From Flammeovirga agarivorans (lineage in GTDB: Bacteria > Bacteroidota > Bacteroidia > Cytophagales > Flammeovirgaceae): a DNA stretch of 64,000 nt. The notes under the pieces are model-generated. The model did no database searches, was not told where the DNA came from, and saw only the letters and a program-made list of their open reading frames with translations. This document shows, in pieces, positions 44,586-52,360 of the stretch. The first letter of the stretch is position 1. Each line of letters begins with the position of its first letter. The stretch is from positions 941,449-1,005,448 of the forward strand of contig NZ_JABAIL010000002.1 in assembly GCF_012641475.1 (NCBI RefSeq), read 5' to 3'. A program made the position numbers and the translations under genes.

Positions 44586-46367
44586 TTACTTGCTTCTGCG
44601 ACGACGGTCACGGTCTCCACCGCCACCACCTTGACGGCGACGATCTCCACCTCTGTAACCTCCACCACCTCCGCGGCGGTCACCTCCGTTGAATGGTCTT
44701 CTACGACCTCCGCCACCACGACGACGGTCTCCACCGCCACCACCAGTGTTAGAAACTTCAACATCAATCTTACGGCCTTTGAAATCTAATTTGCTCATTC
44801 CACCGACAACATCTGTTTCTCTACCTTCTTTTAATTCAAAGAATGAGAAATTCTGCTTAAGATCGATTCGTCCAATATCAATACGGTCACCTTGTACACC
44901 TTTGTTGATTAAATCAATAAGGTCTTTTGGTCTAATTTCATCACGCTTACCAAGGTTAATAAAGAATCTTGTAAAGCCTGATTCAGCATTTCTACGATTA
45001 TTCTCACCTCTTTCGCGGCTGTTTGTATGATCTCTTCTGTCAGGAACATTAAGATCTCTAGCCCCTCTGTAGTAATCTAAGAAGCGGTTAAACTCTAAAG
45101 CAACAAATCTGTTGATGATTTCTTCTCTGCTTAGGTCTTCTAACTTCTCGTATACTTTTGGTAAGTATGCAGCAATTTCATCTTCTTCCATTGCAACGTC
45201 ATGGATTCTATCCACTAGGTGGAATAACTGACGCTCACAAATTTGAGGACCTGTTGGTACAGGATCCATAATGAAACTTTGCTTTAATACTCTTTCGATA
45301 GATCTTAAACGGTGCTTCTCACGCATGTGGATAATTGCAATTGAAGTACCATCTCTACCAGCTCTACCTGTACGACCTGAACGGTGATTGTACGTTTCGA
45401 TATCATCAGGTAAGTTGTAGTTAATTACGTGTGAAAGGTCATTTACATCAAGACCTCTAGCTGCTACGTCAGTTGCTACAAGTAATTGTAGTGTTCTCTG
45501 ACGGAACTTACCCATTACATAATCACGTTGTGCTTGAGACAAGTCGCCATGTAATGCATCCGCATTGTAACCATCTTGCATCAATCTTTCTGCAACGTCT
45601 TTAGTTTCTTGACGTGTTCTACAGAAAACGATACCATAAATATTTGGATTGTAGTCTACAATACGCTTAAGTGCTTCATAACGATCACTAGCTTTTACAG
45701 AGTAGCAATAATGTTTTACATTTTTGTTACCTGTATTTTTTGTACCTACAGTTACTTCTTTTGGTTCAGACATATAGTTTGAAGCAATTCTAGCTACCTC
45801 TTTAGGCATAGTTGCTGAGAATAACCAAACGTTTTTGTCTTCTGGAGTTCCTTCTAAGATTGCATCAAGCTCATCTTTGAAACCCATTTTCAACATTTCA
45901 TCAGCTTCATCAAGAACTACTGTCTCTACTTGAGAAATGTCTGCTTTACCTCTTTTTAAAAGGTCATCCATACGACCTGGAGTTGCTACAATTACATGAG
46001 CTCCTCTTTTGATCTGACGGATTTGTTGGTCAATTGGAGAGCCACCATATACAGCTACTACTCTTAAACCAGGAATTTGTTTTGAAAAATTTTCTAAGTC
46101 TCTTGCGATCTGAAGTCCCAATTCACGTACGGGACATAATACTAACCCTTGCGTTCTTTTATCTGATACATCAACGCGATGTAATAGAGGCAAGCCGAAA
46201 GCTGCAGTTTTTCCAGTACCTGTTTGAGCTAGACCTACCAAGTCTGTTTCCTCCGTTAAAAGAGTTGGAATTACTTCTTCTTGGATTGGTGTTGGTTGTT
46301 CAAAACCGAGCTCAGAAACAGCGTCTAATAACTCTTGCTTCAGCCCTAATTCACTAAATTTTGCCAT
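44586..46367 (-). CDS. DEAD-box RNA helicase with DbpA domain and Gly/Arg-rich tail
   Basis: A 593-residue DeaD/CsdA-like RNA helicase that remodels structured RNA, probably in ribosome assembly, mRNA decay or cold adaptation. Motifs: the Q-motif region, Walker A AQTGTGKT, DEAD box VLDEADEML, SAT (LFSATMP), and HRSGRTGRAG. After the core, a DbpA-type RNA-binding domain (about 470-545; ARFFINLGKRDEI-like) precedes a Gly/Arg-rich low-complexity tail of about 50 residues (GGGGGDRRRGGGGRRR type), suited to nonspecific RNA contact. The promoter TACCTTTG and a structured 5' leader lie upstream. Confidence 0.95.
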   Translation of the reverse strand: MAKFSELGLKQELLDAVSELGFEQPTPIQEEVIPTLLTEETDLVGLAQTGTGKTAAFGLPLLHRVDVSDKRTQGLVLCPVRELGLQIARDLENFSKQIPGLRVVAVYGGSPIDQQIRQIKRGAHVIVATPGRMDDLLKRGKADISQVETVVLDEADEMLKMGFKDELDAILEGTPEDKNVWLFSATMPKEVARIASNYMSEPKEVTVGTKNTGNKNVKHYCYSVKASDRYEALKRIVDYNPNIYGIVFCRTRQETKDVAERLMQDGYNADALHGDLSQAQRDYVMGKFRQRTLQLLVATDVAARGLDVNDLSHVINYNLPDDIETYNHRSGRTGRAGRDGTSIAIIHMREKHRLRSIERVLKQSFIMDPVPTGPQICERQLFHLVDRIHDVAMEEDEIAAYLPKVYEKLEDLSREEIINRFVALEFNRFLDYYRGARDLNVPDRRDHTNSRERGENNRRNAESGFTRFFINLGKRDEIRPKDLIDLINKGVQGDRIDIGRIDLKQNFSFFELKEGRETDVVGGMSKLDFKGRKIDVEVSNTGGGGGDRRRGGGGRRRPFNGGDRRGGGGGYRGGDRRRQGGGGGDRDRRRRSK

Positions 46368-46408
46368 GTTGTGTTTTTTAGAACGCTTCCCTCCTTACAA
46401 TGCTATGT

Positions 46409-46428
46409 TTGTAGCGGACTAGCTACAA
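46409..46428 (-). promoter_or_regulatory. Structured 5' leader of the DEAD-box gene (hairpin)
   Basis: TTGTAGC (46409-46415) pairs perfectly with GCTACAA (46422-46428) around a six-base loop, about 40 to 60 bases before the start codon. The leader, from the predicted start site near 46468 to 46367, is about 100 bases and also carries an AGGAGGGAAG-like purine tract near 46390. Long leaders are typical of cold-shock RNA helicases, but no cold-shock role was shown here. Confidence 0.4.
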
Positions 46429-46475
46429 CTATGAGATGCGGATAAAAGCGCTAACGAATTTTATCTAATAGGCCA

Positions 46476-46483
46476 CAAAGGTA
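46476..46483 (-). promoter_or_regulatory. -7 promoter element (TACCTTTG) of the DEAD-box gene
   Basis: Minus-strand TACCTTTG, match to TAnnTTTG, 109 bases before the start at 46367. Confidence 0.6.
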
Positions 46484-46572
46484 ATTGTTTTATTATTGGT
46501 TTTAGGTCTAAGCTTCACAATCGTTTGTTTTTCAGTAAAATTATTGGCAAAATTTTTCCTTATTAACAAAAA

Positions 46573-46592
46573 AAGGCCTCTTCTGAGGCCCT
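46573..46592 (-). terminator. Terminator downstream of the lipoprotein gene
   Basis: GGCCTC (46575-46580) pairs with GAGGCC (46585-46590) around a 4-base loop; on the minus strand a seven-base T-run follows. Confidence 0.8.
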
Positions 46593-46649
46593 TCATTAAT
46601 CAAATATTTTCAAAAGGTAACTGAAATTTCAGTTTTAACTAAAGCGTTG

Positions 46650-47222
46650 TTAATACACTACATCAGCAATAATTTCATAATTTTTATCACCTAATATCAC
46701 AATTGATTGTGACCCTTTGAGTGTATAACGCTGAAGCATCTCATTCTCATCAAAAACTAATTCACCATTTTTTTCTGTTTCAAACAATGAATTATCTGTT
46801 CTGATTTTGAAAGAAACATTTAAGATTTTTCCTTCTGTATTTTTTTTCAATTCGAGCCAACGGACACTTTCTCTTGGTCCACTTGCTTCGTACCTTGTGA
46901 TATGGTTTTTACCCTCCTCTTTTTTTATGACAGCATAACTATCTTTAAAAATCGGACGATTAATATCTGCTTCTGCAAAAATTTCTAATTCATTCTCCCA
47001 ATCAATTTCATCAGAAGATATCACATTCTTTTTACCATCATATTCTACCTCTTTGTTCACTTTTGCTGATGAAGACGCTAAAGCTGTAGAAGTGTTTTCA
47101 ATAATTTCCTTCAAATCAAAATAATAAACTTGATCTTGCTTATCGAAGGTCTCTAGTTGTGAACAATTGGTTAGTAAACTGATGCTAGTAATAATTAGGC
47201 TGATTCTAACGAACAAATGCAT
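46650..47222 (-). CDS. Hypothetical lipoprotein
   Basis: A 190-residue predicted lipoprotein with the lipobox LLTNC at about 16-20. The mature part is mainly beta-strand-like (for example VEYDGKKNVISSDEI, SVRWLELKKNTEGKILNVSF), which resembles an envelope beta sandwich, but no family is recognised. It starts 31 bases after the subtilase gene and is likely co-transcribed with it. Confidence 0.72.
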   Translation of the reverse strand: MHLFVRISLIITSISLLTNCSQLETFDKQDQVYYFDLKEIIENTSTALASSSAKVNKEVEYDGKKNVISSDEIDWENELEIFAEADINRPIFKDSYAVIKKEEGKNHITRYEASGPRESVRWLELKKNTEGKILNVSFKIRTDNSLFETEKNGELVFDENEMLQRYTLKGSQSIVILGDKNYEIIADVVY

Positions 47223-47253
47223 AAATAATAATTAAGTTAAGCTTGTGTTTATT

Positions 47254-48804
47254 TTACCAAAAAACCTCTATATGTCTTTTTCCTGTCCATAAAGTAGTGC
47301 TTTCAGCTTTTTTCACTTTTTTGATCTTCCATGAATCTCTTTCCAAATATATAAATTCCTGCTTAATAACAATAGTATTCTCTTTCTTATGAAACAAAAC
47401 GGCCATACTATGTTCTTCAGGAATAGCCCCCAAAGTAATTTTTTTCTTACCTGTTGCTTTTAACTCTTTAACTACTGATTTAGGTTTCTCTTCTTTTAGA
47501 AGCTGCATTGCTTTTCCTGCATCAGGAACTCCGTAGCCAATATAATTATTAGCATATGGATATAAACTGGATGACTCAATAATCGCTTCTTTAATTTCTT
47601 CTGCACTAGCTTCTGGCTGATATTGCCATAAACAAGCTGCTAAACCTGTAATAACTGGTGCTGAAAAAGATGTCCCAAATAAAGAATAGCATGAGACTTC
47701 AGGCTTCACATACGGTAGCGTTTTTGGACCAATACTACTGTAGCTAGCTTTAGATCCACTCTTTGTCGTCGCTCCAACACTCAGTACTCCTTTAGCATCT
47801 GCCGGAGCACTTATCACTTTCCATGCATTGTTATCACCTTCGTTTCCTGCGGACAATATGAGTAATACTCCTTTATTTTCTACAGCAAACTCCGCTGCTT
47901 GAGTAACCATACTTGTTTTTCCATCCATTTCCTTAGGAGAGTAATTATCTGAAGGATCATCAAAACCATTGGTATAACCTAAAGAACTATTGATCAATTT
48001 CACTTGCAATGAATCAACCATCCATTCTAATGCTGCAATCCAATTTTCTTCATCTGTCCTCGTTTCCGAATCGCCATGATCCGTTCTTGCTAAGTAAAAT
48101 GAAGAATGATCTGCCAAACCATAACGCATATTTCCTTCTTTTCCAGCAATCATACGTAAAACTGTCGTTCCATGGCTATCACTTCCTGTTTCTTTAGTGA
48201 AATAAAAAGAGGTCTCATGTCTATCTGGAGTTATAAAATCTCTAAATCCTTTTACCCTTCCTTCATCAAACAATGTTTTTAGGTAATCGTTCTTTTTAGC
48301 ATTCCAGAAACCTGCATCAATTACACCAACTGCTACTCCTTCTCCATTCAGTTGTTCTTCATATAATGGATCTGGTTTTAATTGTTTGATGGCATAAGCC
48401 GCTTGTTGCTTCTGTTCCTTTAAAGTTTCCTCAGTACTTGTTACTCCTAACTTCCATTGTGTATTGACTGATCGAACTTCTTTGATAAAAGACAGTGATT
48501 TTAGATATTTCGCATCTGATTTTGAAACATGGTCTACCGTTACAGCATTCAACCAATTGGATACTGTTTCTTCTTGAAAGCCTATATTATTTAAACTATC
48601 AAGATAATTTTGGCAAACTGATTGGTTAAAAAAATCTAACTTTTCAGTATCACATTTATCTTGAAAAATGATCCAATAGCGCTCTGATTCTTCAGAAAAA
48701 GCACTTGTATTGATCATTAAGCAAGAAAATAGCAAAAAGAGTGTATTTAATAATGAACTCGATGAGTAAAAAATATTCATCGGTTTCTTCAGTCTATTAG
48801 TCAT
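47254..48804 (-). CDS. Secreted subtilisin-family (S8) serine protease
   Basis: A 516-residue extracellular or periplasmic serine protease. A signal segment (about 10-37) precedes an inhibitor-like propeptide (about 40-115). The catalytic triad is complete: Asp163 (VGVIDAGFW), His211 (SDSHGTTV) and Ser379 (FGTSFSAP), with oxyanion Asn321 in SAGNEGD. A 100-residue beta-type domain follows the catalytic part. Although T9SS cargo is common in this phylum, the C-terminus shows no T9SS tail. The first Met could be residue 1 or 9. Confidence 0.94.
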   Translation of the reverse strand: MTNRLKKPMNIFYSSSSLLNTLFLLFSCLMINTSAFSEESERYWIIFQDKCDTEKLDFFNQSVCQNYLDSLNNIGFQEETVSNWLNAVTVDHVSKSDAKYLKSLSFIKEVRSVNTQWKLGVTSTEETLKEQKQQAAYAIKQLKPDPLYEEQLNGEGVAVGVIDAGFWNAKKNDYLKTLFDEGRVKGFRDFITPDRHETSFYFTKETGSDSHGTTVLRMIAGKEGNMRYGLADHSSFYLARTDHGDSETRTDEENWIAALEWMVDSLQVKLINSSLGYTNGFDDPSDNYSPKEMDGKTSMVTQAAEFAVENKGVLLILSAGNEGDNNAWKVISAPADAKGVLSVGATTKSGSKASYSSIGPKTLPYVKPEVSCYSLFGTSFSAPVITGLAACLWQYQPEASAEEIKEAIIESSSLYPYANNYIGYGVPDAGKAMQLLKEEKPKSVVKELKATGKKKITLGAIPEEHSMAVLFHKKENTIVIKQEFIYLERDSWKIKKVKKAESTTLWTGKRHIEVFW

Positions 48805-48888
48805 GTAGTTTTAAAAAATCAATGGAAGAAGTAAATTCGAATTCAAAGTAAAATAAATAAATAAAATCATATAAACACATAGTTTCCG

Positions 48889-50181
48889 ATGAGATACGAT
48901 AAAATCGATCAAAACTTGTTTATTGAGAACCGTAAACGCTTCGTTGAACGTTTAAAACCAAATTCTGTTGCGGTTTTCAATTCTAACGACATCATGCCAA
49001 CAAGTGCTGATGGTACTATGCCTTTCATCCAACATACTGACATCTTCTACCTAAGTGGTATCGATCAAGAAAAAAGTATCTTGGTAATTAACCCAGATGC
49101 GAAAGACCCTGCCCATAGAGAAATCCTATTCCTTATTGAAACTAATGAGGAGATTGCTATCTGGGAAGGTGCAAAACTAACGAAAGAGCAAGCAACTGAA
49201 GTTTCTGGTATAGAAACAGTTTTCTGGTTGTCTGAGTTCAATACTATCTTCAAAGGTTTGGTATTTGATAGTGAGCATATCTATTTAAATACCAACGAAC
49301 ACCTAAGAGCAGATACAACTGTTCAAACTCCTGACGATCGTTTTATTGAAGAGTGTAGAAAAATGTACCCTCTTCATAAATATGAACGCCTTTCTCCGAT
49401 CATGCATGATCTTAGAACGGTGAAATCTCAATATGAAATCGATGTGATGCAAAAAGCTTGTGATATCACTGAAAAAGGTTTCAGAAGAGTATTGGAATTT
49501 GTAAAACCAGGTGTGAAAGAATACGAAATTGAAGCTGAGGTAACTCATGAGTTTGTTCGTAATGGTTCTAGACGCCATGCATATACTCCAATTATTGCAT
49601 CAGGTTTTAATGCATGTGTACTTCACTATATCGACAACGATCAGATCTGTCAGGATGGTGATTTACTATTAATGGACTTTGGTTGTGAATACGGTAACTA
49701 TGCTTCTGATTTAACTCGTACCATCCCAGTAAATGGTAAGTTTACAGAGCGTCAAGCAGCTGTTTACAATGCAGTATTAAGAGTACATAAAGCGGCAGCA
49801 AAAATGCTTGTACCTGGTAATAACTTAGTAGATTACCATGTAGAAGTTGGTAAGTTGATGACAGAAGAGCTTATTGGTTTAGGGTTAATCTCTAAAGAAG
49901 ATGTAGCTAACGAAGATCCAAAATGGCCTGCATACAAAAAGTATTTTATGCACGGTACATCTCATCATATTGGTGTTGATGTTCATGATTATGGACATAG
50001 ATATAAAACTTTTGAAGCTGGAATGGTATTTACTGTTGAGCCAGGAATTTATATCCGCGAAGAAAACATGGGTATCAGAATCGAAAATGACTATGTGATT
50101 CAAGAATCAGGTGAACCATTCGATTTAATGAAGAATATTCCAATTGAAGTAAGTGATATCGAATCGATTATGGGCAAATAA
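48889..50181 (+). CDS. Xaa-Pro aminopeptidase (M24B)
   Basis: A 430-residue enzyme that removes the N-terminal residue before proline. An N-terminal AMP_N domain (about 1-160; PTSADGTMPFIQHTDIFYLSG) precedes the pita-bread catalytic domain. Metal-ligand regions: LLLMDFGCEYGNYASDLTRT (two Asp), MHGTSHHIGVDVHD (His), and FTVEPGIYI and RIENDYVI (Glu). No signal peptide, so cytoplasmic. A TAAATTCG variant promoter element lies about 50 bases before the start. A bidirectional terminator follows. Confidence 0.95.
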   Translation: MRYDKIDQNLFIENRKRFVERLKPNSVAVFNSNDIMPTSADGTMPFIQHTDIFYLSGIDQEKSILVINPDAKDPAHREILFLIETNEEIAIWEGAKLTKEQATEVSGIETVFWLSEFNTIFKGLVFDSEHIYLNTNEHLRADTTVQTPDDRFIEECRKMYPLHKYERLSPIMHDLRTVKSQYEIDVMQKACDITEKGFRRVLEFVKPGVKEYEIEAEVTHEFVRNGSRRHAYTPIIASGFNACVLHYIDNDQICQDGDLLLMDFGCEYGNYASDLTRTIPVNGKFTERQAAVYNAVLRVHKAAAKMLVPGNNLVDYHVEVGKLMTEELIGLGLISKEDVANEDPKWPAYKKYFMHGTSHHIGVDVHDYGHRYKTFEAGMVFTVEPGIYIREENMGIRIENDYVIQESGEPFDLMKNIPIEVSDIESIMGK

Positions 50182-50200
50182 TCTAATCACACTTTAATAA

Positions 50201-50239
50201 AAAAAGCCTATTCAACAATTTTAGTTGAATAGGCTTTTT
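50201..50239. terminator. Bidirectional terminator after the aminopeptidase gene
   Basis: AAAAAGCCTATTCAAC (50201-50216) pairs perfectly with GTTGAATAGGCTTTTT (50224-50239), with A/T runs, between convergent genes. Confidence 0.9.
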
Positions 50240-50254
50240 TATTGAATTTATATT

Positions 50255-50686
50255 CTACATGTAATAAAATGAATCAAAGAGTTTGTCTGATTTGACTCTC
50301 ATTACTAATTCTTCATTTTCATCATACATCGAGATCACACAACTCACATTGTTTTCTTTCTGTATGTATTTTACTACTAGATGGAAATTATTGTCCAATT
50401 TATAATCTACATCTACTTCCTCTCCAAACTTAATATCAGACATATATTCCAATGTAAATACTTCTTTTGATTCTTTATTAGAATCCATAAGTATTAACTC
50501 ATTACCATAAATGCTGATGTATTCTAAATCAAAAGTGGAAATGGGAGCATTATCTTCTAAGACATTTACTACTGGATGTTGTAATAAATAATACGGTTCT
50601 TCTGTAGAATTAAATTGTGAAATCACTTGTGAAAAACCGAAATGCTGTAAAAATATAAATGTAGTCAGCAACAAAAATTGTTTCAT
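50255..50686 (-). CDS. Hypothetical secreted protein
   Basis: A 143-residue protein with a clear signal peptide (1-19, ending FGFSQ). The mature part is mostly beta-strand-like (for example LDNNFHLVVKYIQKENNVSC) and has a single Cys. No family recognised. It is a stand-alone gene between convergent and minus-strand neighbours. Confidence 0.72.
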   Translation of the reverse strand: MKQFLLLTTFIFLQHFGFSQVISQFNSTEEPYYLLQHPVVNVLEDNAPISTFDLEYISIYGNELILMDSNKESKEVFTLEYMSDIKFGEEVDVDYKLDNNFHLVVKYIQKENNVSCVISMYDENEELVMRVKSDKLFDSFYYM

Positions 50687-50805
50687 AATATCTTATAGTA
50701 AAATGTTCATCCTAAACGTATTATATCCAACGGTATCCATACGCTTAGAACATTCATAAAACAATCATAAACTATCAGATTACGAGCATATTATATTGAA
50801 ACAAA

Positions 50806-50837
50806 AAAAGCACATACGTTTTAACGTACATGCTTTT
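50806..50837 (-). terminator. Terminator downstream of the NifU-like gene
   Basis: AAAAGCA and TACGTT (50806-50820) pair with AACGTA and TGCTTTT (50823-50837) across a small internal loop, then a T-run on the minus strand. Confidence 0.6.
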
Positions 50838-50862
50838 AATATATTATGATGTTGAGATGAAA

Positions 50863-51117
50863 TTAACTTTCAAACTCTTCCATATTAATTGCTTCTACTT
50901 TGTTTACTTCAGGAACAGCATTAACGATAGCTTGTTCAATTCCTGCTTTTAAAGTCATTGCTGACATTGGACAAGAACCACAAGCACCTAAAAGTTCAAC
51001 TTTTGCAATGCCGTCTTCAGTAACTTCAACAACCTTTGCGTTCCCTCCATCAGCTTCTAAATAAGGACGAATCGTGTCCAAAGCTTTCTCTACTCTTTCT
51101 AATAGTGTTTGACTCAT
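50863..51117 (-). CDS. NifU-like iron-sulfur scaffold
   Basis: An 84-residue NifU C-terminal-domain (Nfu) protein that carries and delivers iron-sulfur clusters. The core RPYLEADGGNAKVVEV and the cluster motif GACGSCPMSAMTL (Cys-x-x-Cys) are complete. An upstream in-frame ATG at 51132 would add MGTIY; the MSQTLLERVEKAL start at 51117 is the family norm. It follows mrp by 37 bases and forms one Fe-S maturation unit with it. Confidence 0.95.
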   Translation of the reverse strand: MSQTLLERVEKALDTIRPYLEADGGNAKVVEVTEDGIAKVELLGACGSCPMSAMTLKAGIEQAIVNAVPEVNKVEAINMEEFES

Positions 51118-51153
51118 ATATATAGTACCCAAAAGGTGGTTATTCTGTTTTAA

Positions 51154-52257
51154 TTATTCCCAAGTTTTAATTTCTACTTTATCTGTCTCAGGAAGTTCTG
51201 CATTTCGAATAGCAACATTTCTTGCTAATTCTTCAGCTATTTTTACGAAGGCACCTCCAGCTGGGTTTCCTTCTTCCATTACTACTGGCACACCATCATC
51301 TCCGCCTTCACGAACACTTTGTACTAAAGGTACTTCACCAATAAATGGCACTTCATATCTTCTAGCAAAAGTTTTACCTCCGTCTTTACCAAATAAATAG
51401 TATTTATTTTCTGGTAATTCAGCAGGTGTAAAATAGGCCATGTTTTCTACAACACCCAAAATTGGAACGTTTACATCTTTTGAAGCAAACATCTTGTAAC
51501 CACGAACTGCATCTGCAAGGGCTACTTTTTGTGGGGTAGTAACAATTACTGCTCCTGTTACTTTAGCTGTTTGAACTAATGATAAGTGAATATCACCTGT
51601 TCCTGGAGGAAGGTCAATTAAAAGGTAATCTAAGTCTCCCCAATCCGTATCCATAAAGAACTGACGAATTGCAGAACTTGCCATTGGTCCTCTCCATACC
51701 ACAGCATTATCAGGAGGAGTTAAGAAACCAATAGAAAGTAATTTCACACCATACTTTTCGATTGGGATAATTACATTCTTTCCGTCTCTTACGACTACAC
51801 CAGGCTGGGCATTTTCACAATTAAACATGGTAGGAATAGAAGGTCCATAGATATCAGCATCCATAACACCTACTTTTGCTCCTGTTTCTGCTAATGCTAA
51901 TGCTAGGTTAGCAGTAACAGTTGATTTACCTACACCACCTTTACCAGATGATACAGCTATTACGTTTTTAACTCCTGGTAAAACAGGACCTTTCTGTTGT
52001 AATGAAGTTACTTCGGCAGTCATATTTACAGTGATCTCAAGATCCTCTGCAACATCTCTTTTAATCGCATCTTCACAACGTTGACGAATAAGCTCTTTTA
52101 ATGGACAAGCAGGAGTAGTTAATACTACAGTAAAAGATACTTTATTTCCTTCAACTTCTACGTCACGTATCATGTTCAACGTAACTAAATCCTTCTTTAA
52201 ATCCGGCTCTTCAACAGTGGATAAAGCCTTTAATATATCTTCTTGCGTGTAAGCCAT
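51154..52257 (-). CDS. mrp: Mrp/ApbC P-loop iron-sulfur carrier ATPase
   Basis: A 367-residue ParA-like ATPase for iron-sulfur cluster transfer. An N-terminal MIP18/DUF59 domain (about 1-85) with the TTPACPLKELI motif (Cys51) precedes the ATPase with the deviant Walker A SSGKGGVGKST (105-112) and VGVMDADIYGPSIPTMF. The CxxC that bridges the cluster in ApbC dimers is not visible: VVENMAYFTPAELPENKYY runs straight on to the GKDGG segment. A TAATTTTG promoter element lies upstream, and the NifU-like gene follows. Confidence 0.96.
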   Translation of the reverse strand: MAYTQEDILKALSTVEEPDLKKDLVTLNMIRDVEVEGNKVSFTVVLTTPACPLKELIRQRCEDAIKRDVAEDLEITVNMTAEVTSLQQKGPVLPGVKNVIAVSSGKGGVGKSTVTANLALALAETGAKVGVMDADIYGPSIPTMFNCENAQPGVVVRDGKNVIIPIEKYGVKLLSIGFLTPPDNAVVWRGPMASSAIRQFFMDTDWGDLDYLLIDLPPGTGDIHLSLVQTAKVTGAVIVTTPQKVALADAVRGYKMFASKDVNVPILGVVENMAYFTPAELPENKYYLFGKDGGKTFARRYEVPFIGEVPLVQSVREGGDDGVPVVMEEGNPAGGAFVKIAEELARNVAIRNAELPETDKVEIKTWE

Positions 52258-52291
52258 GCTAATGTTCTATTCCTTTGCAGTTTAATTACCA

Positions 52292-52299
52292 CAAAATTA
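52292..52299 (-). promoter_or_regulatory. -7 promoter element (TAATTTTG) of the mrp-nfu unit
   Basis: Minus-strand TAATTTTG, match to TAnnTTTG, 35 bases before the mrp start. Confidence 0.6.
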
Positions 52300-52360
52300 A
52301 CACAAAACAATTTGTAAACCTTACCTTTATTTAGATTTATTCTGTTTAAACAACAATAAT

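Noticed and set aside
44576-44767. Val/Glu-rich frame of 63 residues on the minus strand in the Gly/Arg tail
   Set aside because: It is a second reading frame of the repetitive GC-rich tail of the helicase gene and has no natural amino-acid composition.
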